Assembly: GCF_006376615.1 (NCBI RefSeq)
Contig: NZ_VEXQ01000008.1
Coordinates: 62,001 to 126,000 of the forward strand
From: Buttiauxella sp. B2
Lineage (GTDB): Bacteria > Pseudomonadota > Gammaproteobacteria > Enterobacterales > Enterobacteriaceae
Direction of reading: 5' to 3'
DNA length: 64,000 nucleotides
The translations under genes were made by a program, and so were the position numbers. The notes beneath the pieces are model-generated. The model was not told where the DNA came from. It saw only the letters and a list, made by a program, of their open reading frames with translations, and searched no databases. Positions 57,529-64,000 of this stretch are shown here, piece after piece; within the stretch, counting starts at the first letter, position 1, and each line of letters opens with the position of its first letter.

Positions 57529-57885
57529 CTATACCTCGTTGATAAACTGCTGATAGTTCGATTCATTGAAACCCAGCAGCATAGGCTGCCCGGGCGTGTA
57601 GAGCAATGGGCGTTTGATGATTGCAGGCATTTCCAACATCAGAGCAGCAGCCGTCTGCGCATCATTAATGCTGGCTCGATGCGCCTCCTCAAGCTTACGC
57701 CAGGTCGTTCCTCGGGTATTCAACAACGCTTCCCAACCTAACTGCTCGATAAAACTATTCAATAACTCGGCATCCAGTCCGTCTACGCGATAATCATGAA
57801 ATGTATAATCCACACCTTGAGAGTCCAGCCAGCGCCGTGCTTTCTTAATGGTGTCGCAGTTTTTAATGCCGTAAAGAGTTATCAC
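57529..57885 (-). CDS. yffB: ArsC/Spx-family protein YffB
   Basis: The protein has 118 residues with the ArsC-like thioredoxin fold. The N-terminal [18 protein letters not shown] carries the single conserved Cys. E. coli YffB has been suggested to be a glutathione-dependent thiol reductase; the physiological role is open. It is the promoter-proximal gene of yffB-dapE-ypfN. Confidence 0.93.
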   Translation of the reverse strand: MITLYGIKNCDTIKKARRWLDSQGVDYTFHDYRVDGLDAELLNSFIEQLGWEALLNTRGTTWRKLEEAHRASINDAQTAAALMLEMPAIIKRPLLYTPGQPMLLGFNESNYQQFINEV

Positions 57886-58286
57886 GTAGTAATCCTTATT
57901 CTTTCAGTGTGATTATTTATGCAGGTAATTAGAATAATTAAAATGATAAAAAAGTCGCAAGGCAAAATATAGCTTAATTGCTACCCTGAATGTTATGTAA
58001 TAGTGTTTCTTTTTGCAGTGGTGAGTATTTTATCGCCAATAATGCAACATTATTCTTCACCCCTCACATTATGACGGAATATCAGTGTTTTCGGGCTATG
58101 CAGCCAAAATCCTAAAGTTGAAGAAACATTTTGTTTCAAGTGTTCCGTCACATTATTAAAACTCTAGTGGGCTAATAATTAAGCCAATACGTAATCGAAT
58201 TTCAATATTTGATGATAGTCAGTAAAGCCACGTAGTAACGTAGCTTCACTCAACGTATAATTAAAGCAATAATAAGTGAGGCAGTT
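57886..58286. other. AT-rich intergenic region upstream of yffB and ypfM
   Basis: These 401 bp carry the control regions of yffB (minus) and ypfM (plus). Visible structures include GAAACA-TTT-TGTTTC (58123-58137), a perfect palindrome, and aagccacgtagtaacgtagctt (about 58226-58247), an imperfect hairpin just ahead of ypfM. No other reading frame looks real, and no clear promoter pair was fixed. Confidence 0.55.
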
Positions 58287-58346
58287 ATGATTGAACACGA
58301 ACTAGGGAACTGGAAAGATTTCATTGAAGATATGCTTCGTAAATGA
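58287..58346 (+). CDS. ypfM: Small protein YpfM (19 residues)
   Basis: The frame reads MIEHELGNWKDFIEDMLRK and stops at TGA. E. coli YpfM is also 19 residues and differs at about two positions. A GTGAGG ribosome site lies about 7 nt upstream, and a strong terminator follows at 58412. Conservation at this length, with spacing and flanks, supports real translation. Function unknown. It is on the opposite strand to acrD and yffB. Confidence 0.9.
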   Translation: MIEHELGNWKDFIEDMLRK

Positions 58347-58411
58347 TCTGACCGGATATAAAAATCTACAGGAACATGATGTTCTTATTCTCAATACTCT
58401 TTGAGCCATGC

Positions 58412-58441
58412 AAAAAGCGACCTTGTTAAGGTCGCTTTTTT
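58412..58441. terminator. Bidirectional terminator between ypfM and acrD
   Basis: aaaaagcgacctt (58412-58424) and aaggtcgcttttt (58428-58440) form a perfect 13-bp stem with a 3-nt loop, closing both convergent transcripts. Confidence 0.92.
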
Positions 58442-58446
58442 GTTGT

Positions 58447-61400
58447 TTAGTTTTCTGAATGTGCTTTGAGCGGGAATCGCCTGCGCACCAGAACGAAGAA
58501 AAGTGGGACGAAGAATATTGCCAGCACCGTAGCTGAAATCATTCCCCCCATTACCCCAGTCCCCACGGCGTGTTGGCTACCGGAACCCGCACCTGTGCTG
58601 GTGGCCATCGGCAGTACACCGAAAATAAACGCCAGCGAAGTCATCAGTATCGGGCGTAAACGCTGTCGGCAGGCATCAAGCGTTGCGGCAACCAGTTCGC
58701 GTCCTTGGGCATTCATGTCGTTAGCAAATTCGACAATCAATATGGCGTTTTTGGCCGCAAGCCCGATAACCGTTAACAACCCCACCTGGAAGTAAACGTC
58801 GTTTTCCAGCCCGCGCATCCAGGTTGCCAGCAACGCACCAATCACGCCAAGCGGAACCACTAACATCACCGAGAACGGCACTGACCAGCTTTCATAGAGT
58901 GCGGCCAGACACAAGAACACCACCAATAGTGAGATAGCGTATAGCGCTGGAGCTTGTGCACCAGAAAGCCTTTCCTGATAAGACATACCCGTCCATTCAA
59001 GGCCAAAACCCGCAGGGAGTTTCTGCACCAGGTTTTCCATTATGTCCATCGCAGTACCGGTACTGATACCTGGAGCCGCTTCACCGACAATTTCTAACGA
59101 TGAATAGCCGTTATAGCGTTCAAGCCTGGGTGAACCGGTTTCCCAATGCGATGTTGCGAAGGCGGAGAATGGCACCATTCCACCGTCTTTATTACGCACA
59201 TACCATTCGTTAATATCGTCCGGCAACATGCGGTATTTGGCGGCAGCCTGTACATAAACTTTCTTCACGCGTCCACGATCCATAAAGTCATTTACATAGC
59301 TCGAACCCCAGGCTGTTTGCAGCGTATTGTTAATATCGGCAATGGAGACACCTAAAGCCTGAGCTTTGCGTTGGTCGATATCGATCTGCATTTGCGGGCT
59401 ATCGTCCAGGCCGTTGTGGCGCACGCGAGTCAGCGAACTATCATTCCCTGCCATTTCAAGCAATTGGTCGCGAGCCTGCATTAGCGCCTGGTGTCCGGCA
59501 CCCGCGTGATCCTGCAATTCCATATCAAAACCAGCAGCATTGCCCAGCCCGTTAATAGCTGGCGGGCTGCTGGCAATAACCTGGGCTTCTTTGATTTTAC
59601 GGAATGCCTTAGTGGCACGTTCAATGATGGCAAAAGAGCTGCCTGTGCTGGAGTCTCTGTCATCCCAATCTTTGAGACGAACAAACATTCGTGCCACGTT
59701 TTGTCCGTTCCCTCCAGGCCCCGCACCAATTGTCGAGAACACCGACAGCACGTTGTCCTTCTCTTTGGTCAGATAATACTGCTCGATACGGTCAACGATT
59801 TTCAGGGTTTGCTGTTGAGTTGAGCCGCTTGGGAGTTGCACTGAGGTCGTAAATACACCACGGTCTTCCAGTGGCAGGAAGGAGGTTGGCAGGCGCATAA
59901 ACATAAACACCATACCACCAAGCAACAGGCCGTATATCAGCATCCAGCGCACGCTATGGGCGAGTATTCTCCCCACGCCATGTTCATAACGTTCAGCGTT
60001 GCGGTTAAACATGCGGTTAAACCAGCCAAAGAAACCTTTCTGGCCGTGTTGTTCACCCTTATGCAGCGGTTTAAGGAGTGTGGCACAAAGCGCTGGCGTC
60101 AGAATCAACGCCACCAGCACCGACAACACCATGGCGGAAACAATGGTGATAGAGAACTGGCGATAAATTGCCCCGGTAGTACCGCCGAAGAATGCCATCG
60201 GAACGAATACCGCCGAGAGCACCATGGCAATCCCGACCAACGCACCCTGAATCTGGCCCATTGATTTACGGGTTGCCTCTTTAGGCGACAATCCTTCTTC
60301 GCTCATGATGCGTTCGACGTTTTCTACCACCACGATGGCGTCATCTACCAACAAACCGATAGCCAGGACCATGGCAAACATCGTCAGGGTATTAATACTG
60401 TAGCCGAAGGCATAGAGTACCGAAAAGGTACCCAAAAGCACCACTGGTACGGCGATAGTCGGAATCAGCGTTGCGCGGAAATTTTGTAAAAATAGATACA
60501 TGACGAGGAACACCAGCAGGATAGCTTCCAGCAGTGTTTTTACGACATCCTTGATGGATGCTTTAACAAATGGTGTTGTTTCATAAGCGATTTTTGCTTC
60601 AAGCCCATGCGGGAAAAACTGCGAAAGCTCGTCGATTCTCGCCCGCGCCAGCGCATCGGTTTCCATCTCGTTGGCACCGGATGCAAGCTTGATCCCAAGC
60701 CCAGAAGCGGCTTGCCCATTATAGCGGCTCAGGAAGTCATACTTTTCTGCGCCTAACTCAACGTCTGCAATATCACCGAGCGTAACGACCGAACCGTCCT
60801 GGTTCACGCGAAGGGTAATATCTTTAAATTGTTGCGGTGTTTGCAGCAGTGACTGAGCATTAATGGTGGCATTTAGCGCCTGCATATCAACAGACGGCGT
60901 CCCGCCTAATTGCCCCACGGCAATCTGCGAGTTCTGGGAACTAATGGCATCAACCACATCTTGTGTGGTCATCTGATAACTGGTGAGTTTGGTTGGATCC
61001 AACCAAATTCGCATTGAGTACTGCGAGCCGTAAGCATCGACACTGCCCACGCCATTAATACGGCTGAGCGGGTCTTGAACGTTACTGGCAACGTAGTCGG
61101 CAATATCTTGCTTATCCATACTGCCGTCAGAAGAAACAAATGCCACCATCAAAATGTTGGTGTCACCGGTTTTATTTACCGTAACGCCTTGAGTCTGTAC
61201 CGCCTGTGGCAGCTTACGTAGTGCTGACTGCAACTGGTTTTGCACCTGTTGCACAGCTTCATCAGGATCGGTCCCGGCTTTAAAACTCAGTGTAATGGTG
61301 GCCTGGCCTGCACTGCTGCTCTGGGAGGACATATACATCATATTATCCAACCCGGTCATATTCTGTTCGATGACCTGGATTACCGTATTTTCCAGCGTTT

Positions 61401-61563
61401 GCGCAGAAGCACCCGGATAGTTTGCCGTAATACGTACGTTTGGTGGGGCGAGGTCGGGATATTGCTCAACAGGAAGTGAAAAAATAGCCAGTGCACCGGT
61501 AAGGCACAAAATAATGGCCAACACCCAGGCAAAAATGGGGCGATTGATAAAGAAATTCGCCAT
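58447..61563 (-). CDS. acrD: Multidrug efflux RND transporter AcrD
   Basis: The protein has 1038 residues (E. coli AcrD 1037). It is an inner-membrane RND pump with 12 membrane segments, two large periplasmic loops and the proton-relay aspartates in [16 protein letters not shown] (near 407-408). It exports aminoglycosides and other amphiphiles with AcrA and TolC in E. coli. No membrane-fusion gene is adjacent, which is normal for acrD and distinguishes it from acrB. A BaeR-like box lies in the 137-bp gap upstream. It follows narP on the same strand. Confidence 0.95.
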   Translation of the reverse strand: MANFFINRPIFAWVLAIILCLTGALAIFSLPVEQYPDLAPPNVRITANYPGASAQTLENTVIQVIEQNMTGLDNMMYMSSQSSSAGQATITLSFKAGTDPDEAVQQVQNQLQSALRKLPQAVQTQGVTVNKTGDTNILMVAFVSSDGSMDKQDIADYVASNVQDPLSRINGVGSVDAYGSQYSMRIWLDPTKLTSYQMTTQDVVDAISSQNSQIAVGQLGGTPSVDMQALNATINAQSLLQTPQQFKDITLRVNQDGSVVTLGDIADVELGAEKYDFLSRYNGQAASGLGIKLASGANEMETDALARARIDELSQFFPHGLEAKIAYETTPFVKASIKDVVKTLLEAILLVFLVMYLFLQNFRATLIPTIAVPVVLLGTFSVLYAFGYSINTLTMFAMVLAIGLLVDDAIVVVENVERIMSEEGLSPKEATRKSMGQIQGALVGIAMVLSAVFVPMAFFGGTTGAIYRQFSITIVSAMVLSVLVALILTPALCATLLKPLHKGEQHGQKGFFGWFNRMFNRNAERYEHGVGRILAHSVRWMLIYGLLLGGMVFMFMRLPTSFLPLEDRGVFTTSVQLPSGSTQQQTLKIVDRIEQYYLTKEKDNVLSVFSTIGAGPGGNGQNVARMFVRLKDWDDRDSSTGSSFAIIERATKAFRKIKEAQVIASSPPAINGLGNAAGFDMELQDHAGAGHQALMQARDQLLEMAGNDSSLTRVRHNGLDDSPQMQIDIDQRKAQALGVSIADINNTLQTAWGSSYVNDFMDRGRVKKVYVQAAAKYRMLPDDINEWYVRNKDGGMVPFSAFATSHWETGSPRLERYNGYSSLEIVGEAAPGISTGTAMDIMENLVQKLPAGFGLEWTGMSYQERLSGAQAPALYAISLLVVFLCLAALYESWSVPFSVMLVVPLGVIGALLATWMRGLENDVYFQVGLLTVIGLAAKNAILIVEFANDMNAQGRELVAATLDACRQRLRPILMTSLAFIFGVLPMATSTGAGSGSQHAVGTGVMGGMISATVLAIFFVPLFFVLVRRRFPLKAHSEN

Positions 61564-61635
61564 TCGGTCAGAACCTCGTCAGTACTTCAAATTGTGATTA
61601 TTGATATCAGTCGTCACTGTAGCCCTAACTGTAAG

Positions 61636-61653
61636 TCCAAACGTGGAGAAATT
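61636..61653 (-). promoter_or_regulatory. BaeR-like box upstream of acrD
   Basis: On the minus strand, aatttctccacgtttgga contains TTCTCCA-N3-TTGG, close to the E. coli BaeR box TTTTTCTCCATDATTGGC. It lies about 75 bp before the acrD start, fitting BaeSR control of acrD. Confidence 0.6.
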
Positions 61654-61700
61654 AAGAAGATATTGTAAATTATCTCGTGCTCTGTAGTGTTTAGAGTGCT

Positions 61701-62345
61701 TTAAAACCCTCGACTTTCAAGGAATAGCACGGTTGCAGCGACTCTGGAACGCACCTGAAGTTTGCGCAATAAATTCCGAATATGGACTTTTACTGTTTCT
61801 TCCGAAATATGCAGACCTGATGCAATCTGCTTGTTTGATAAACCCCTGGCGACTTCTTGCAACACATCCAGTTCACGCTCGGTCAACACGGTGAACGGGT
61901 TATCGATGCGTTTTTCAGTACCACGCGTTCGTAAATACTCTGCGACTTGTTCGCTGTAGGATTCACCTTGCGTTGCACCACGGCGGATATCTTCGAGCAG
62001 CACTTCTGGGTCACTGTCTTTGAGCAAATAGCCGTCGGCTCCGGCATCAATAAGAGTGAAAATGTCGCTGCGTGAATCTGAAACAGTCAGCACGACGATA
62101 CGCGCACTGACACCATCCCGGCGTAAGGCGTTTAACGTATCCAGCCCGCTCAGACCTTTCATATTCAAGTCGAGCAAGATGAGATCTGGAGACAGTCGAT
62201 TTGCCAGGCTAATGGCCTCGGCTCCGCTGCTGGCTTCGCCCACCACGGAAAAACTATCATCCATCTCGAGTAGCTGACGAATACCACGACGCATTAACGG
62301 ATGATCATCAACGATCAATACCTGGCAGATAATTTTCTCACTCAT
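61701..62345 (-). CDS. narP: Nitrate/nitrite response regulator NarP
   Basis: The protein has 214 residues (E. coli NarP 215). The receiver domain contains VDDHPLMRRGIRQLLE, the phosphoacceptor Asp in LILLDLNMKGLSG and the conserved Lys in YLLKDSDPEVLL. The NarL/FixJ-type helix-turn-helix is LTERELDVLQEVARGLSNKQ followed by EETVKVHIRNLLRKL. It resembles NarP more than NarL through most of its length. I chose the ATG at 62345, with GGGGG upstream. It lies 50 bp after narQ on the same strand, making a sensor-regulator pair. In E. coli, narP is at a distant locus. Confidence 0.92.
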   Translation of the reverse strand: MSEKIICQVLIVDDHPLMRRGIRQLLEMDDSFSVVGEASSGAEAISLANRLSPDLILLDLNMKGLSGLDTLNALRRDGVSARIVVLTVSDSRSDIFTLIDAGADGYLLKDSDPEVLLEDIRRGATQGESYSEQVAEYLRTRGTEKRIDNPFTVLTERELDVLQEVARGLSNKQIASGLHISEETVKVHIRNLLRKLQVRSRVAATVLFLESRGF

Positions 62346-62395
62346 CACAACCCCCACAATTGTTCATATTTTTATCGTTATAAATTTGCTGATGT

Positions 62396-64000
62396 TTAAA
62401 GTGTCGTCTGTTCTGACGGCGGCGAACGAAAATTCATCGTAATAAGAGTTCCACCCAGCACAGGGCGTGAAATAGTCAGCTCGCCACCTAAGCGTGCGGC
62501 GCGCTCATGCATAATATTTAATCCGTAATGCCCTTCAGGTTCGGTCAGGCTGGCAATCCCATTGCCATCATCAACAATATTCACCGTATGAATCCCCGAA
62601 AGGGACGTACTACAGCTTACGGATATATTACGTGCTCGCGCATGTTTAATCGCGTTCAGCACACCCTCACGGATAATCTGTAACAGGTGCACCTGCTGTG
62701 GAGCATCCAGAGCCTGAGTTGGAATATGGCAATCAAGCGTAATCGTGGCCGCTGTCTGGTTACGCAGCGGGGCAATCATTTCCTGCAAAGCTGCGGTTAA
62801 ATCTGCTTGCTGGAGCGTCAGGCGGAATGTGGTTAATAACTCACGCAACTGGCGGTACGCATCGTTCAGTGCCTGGGAAAAATCATCAATAATGTGCTGC
62901 GCGGATGGGTTCTCTGCGGGTACGGCACGCTTTAGCAACGCCAGTTGAATACGCAAATAAGAGAGCACTTGTGCCAGCGAATCATGTAATTCGCGGGCAA
63001 TCGTTGCACGTTCTTCCATCAGCAATAACTGTTGATAGTGTTTTTGCGCCTGATTGAAATACAGACCACGGCCCAACATATTGGCCAGGCTTTGCATTAA
63101 CACAAGCGGCGGGCTGCCCGCTGGAGCCTGCCAGCGCAGTAAGCCTAATTCTTCATCCTCAAGGACAATGGGCAATGTTTGCCACTCTTCATTTTTTTGT
63201 TGAACACCATCGTGTATTTTCCAGTTTTCACCCGTTTTCATTTCAAGATAACTGACCGGTGTTTTCTGACGCACCTGCTGCAAAACTCGCTCAAAACAGT
63301 GTTGATCAATGGTGCTGACGGTGAGCGCCTGCGAACAGGCATATAGCACTTCCAGCGTCTGGTTAGCTTCCTGCAAGTCCAATGTTTTTTCCTGCACGCT
63401 CTCTTCTAGCGAGCGGTAGAGTTTTTGCAACTCACCAGACATACGCGTAAAGGTATGCGCCAACAAACCCAGTTCATTCGGTAATTGCGTATTCAGCGGC
63501 GGGTAATTGAATTCGCCGCGTTCAATGGAAGCACTGGCTTCCATAAGCTTGTTCAGCGGTGCCACAACCTGGTGGCGAAATCGGCGTAAGGTAAAAAAGA
63601 CCAGTGTGAAAATGGCGATAAAACCCACTACCGAGGCCATAACTACCTGCATCATTTTGCGTTCGGCATAATGTTGAAGCGCTAAAACAAACAGATCGAT
63701 TTGCTCTACATAGCTGGTGATGTTGTCCTGATACCATTGCAGGTCGCCACGGCGAAGATGGTTTTCCATCGCGATCCAGGCATGGTTAATGCTGTCAAAA
63801 CGGCTACGCACTTCAGCGGGAACCCACAACTTTTCTAATTTTATCAGGGCAGGTGAGCGTAACGACTGGCTGTACTGTGCAAGATGGTTATCCAATTGTG
63901 CACGGTCGCCCTGTAAATCATAACCAAGGCGATAGCTCTGCATACGTAATGAACCGGCTACATTCACCGCCTCTGCGTCACGCAAACTGCTGGCAAGAGT
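62396..64000 (-). CDS. narQ: Nitrate/nitrite sensor histidine kinase NarQ (5' end outside window)
   Basis: The frame is open to the window edge; 534 residues are visible and about 35 N-terminal residues, including the first membrane segment, are missing. The ligand-binding P-box is seen at the edge as SLRDAEAVNVAGSLRMQSYR. It is followed by the periplasmic helical bundle, the second membrane segment, HAMP, a coiled-coil and GAF-like module, and the HisKA_3 dimerisation region ERATIARELHDSLAQ with the phosphorylated His. The ATPase domain is at the C-terminus. It senses nitrate and nitrite and phosphorylates NarP (here encoded directly downstream) and NarL. Confidence 0.95.
   Translation of the reverse strand, partial: TLASSLRDAEAVNVAGSLRMQSYRLGYDLQGDRAQLDNHLAQYSQSLRSPALIKLEKLWVPAEVRSRFDSINHAWIAMENHLRRGDLQWYQDNITSYVEQIDLFVLALQHYAERKMMQVVMASVVGFIAIFTLVFFTLRRFRHQVVAPLNKLMEASASIERGEFNYPPLNTQLPNELGLLAHTFTRMSGELQKLYRSLEESVQEKTLDLQEANQTLEVLYACSQALTVSTIDQHCFERVLQQVRQKTPVSYLEMKTGENWKIHDGVQQKNEEWQTLPIVLEDEELGLLRWQAPAGSPPLVLMQSLANMLGRGLYFNQAQKHYQQLLLMEERATIARELHDSLAQVLSYLRIQLALLKRAVPAENPSAQHIIDDFSQALNDAYRQLRELLTTFRLTLQQADLTAALQEMIAPLRNQTAATITLDCHIPTQALDAPQQVHLLQIIREGVLNAIKHARARNISVSCSTSLSGIHTVNIVDDGNGIASLTEPEGHYGLNIMHERAARLGGELTISRPVLGGTLITMNFRSPPSEQTTL

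Noticed and set aside
1-64000. CRISPR array, tRNA, rRNA or intact prophage
   Set aside because: No direct-repeat array, no tRNA cloverleaf next to the integrase scar, no rRNA sequence and no phage structural genes were seen.

Overview
The window is chromosomal DNA of an enterobacterium. Nearly every backbone gene has a close E. coli homologue, and the order matches the E. coli 55-57 min region read backwards: sseB, sseA, yfhM, pbpC, ndk, rlmN, rodZ, ispG, hisS, yfgM, bamB, der, yfgJ, xseA, guaBA, yfgG, pdeA, ppx-ppk, purNM, upp-uraA, hda, yfgD-bepA, perM, bcp-gcvR, dapA-bamC, purC, ypfJ, tmcA, ypfH, ypfN-dapE-yffB, ypfM, acrD, narQ. An ERIC repeat and PurR, CRP and FNR sites fit Enterobacteriaceae. 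The divergence from E. coli, the missing hyf operon and the extra inserts argue against Escherichia or Salmonella. A genus such as Buttiauxella or Kluyvera is possible but is only a guess. No rRNA, tRNA, CRISPR array or intact mobile element was seen. The first gene (sseB) and the last gene (narQ) run off the ends.

Layout. 1-5.2 kb: end of sseB, then four minus-strand genes reading PTS EIICB, GH4 6-phospho-alpha-glucosidase, sseA, RpiR regulator, with a 127-bp ERIC element in the middle. 5.5-12.8 kb: yfhM-pbpC, an alpha-2-macroglobulin-like trap lipoprotein and penicillin-binding protein 1C. 13-22.3 kb: ndk, rlmN, rodZ, ispG, (sroE), hisS, yfgM, bamB, der, covering nucleotide balance, RNA methylation, cell shape, isoprenoids, translation, envelope assembly and ribosome assembly. 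22.3-26.2 kb: a scarred insertion with an integrase fragment joined to an IS110-type transposase fragment, a solitary autotransporter-like barrel gene, a cupin remnant and a MipA/OmpV-type barrel gene. 26.2-34 kb: yfgJ, xseA, guaBA, yfgG and the c-di-GMP phosphodiesterase pdeA. 34-42.6 kb: polyphosphate genes ppk-ppx, purine genes purMN, uracil salvage upp-uraA and the replication-initiation regulator hda. 42.6-53.6 kb: bepA, perM, bcp, gcvR, dapA, bamC, purC, ypfJ, tmcA, ypfH.

53.6-56.2 kb holds a three-gene insertion not found at this place in E. coli K-12: a DeoR-type regulator, a Cof-type HAD phosphatase and, divergently, an HPRT-like phosphoribosyltransferase. 56.2-64 kb: ypfN, dapE, yffB, the 19-codon gene ypfM, the efflux pump gene acrD, then narP directly downstream of narQ. 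In E. coli, narP lies far from narQ.

The regulatory picture is readable. PurR operators precede purMN, purC and guaB. An FNR box is placed as for a class II promoter ahead of pdeA. A CRP site lies over the xseA start codon upstream of guaB, a BaeR-like box lies before acrD, and an unexplained perfect FNR-type palindrome lies between purM and upp. The parts most worth a second look are the narQP linkage, the DeoR/HAD/PRTase cluster, the core gene sseA caught inside a sugar operon, and the barrel-gene insertion after der.
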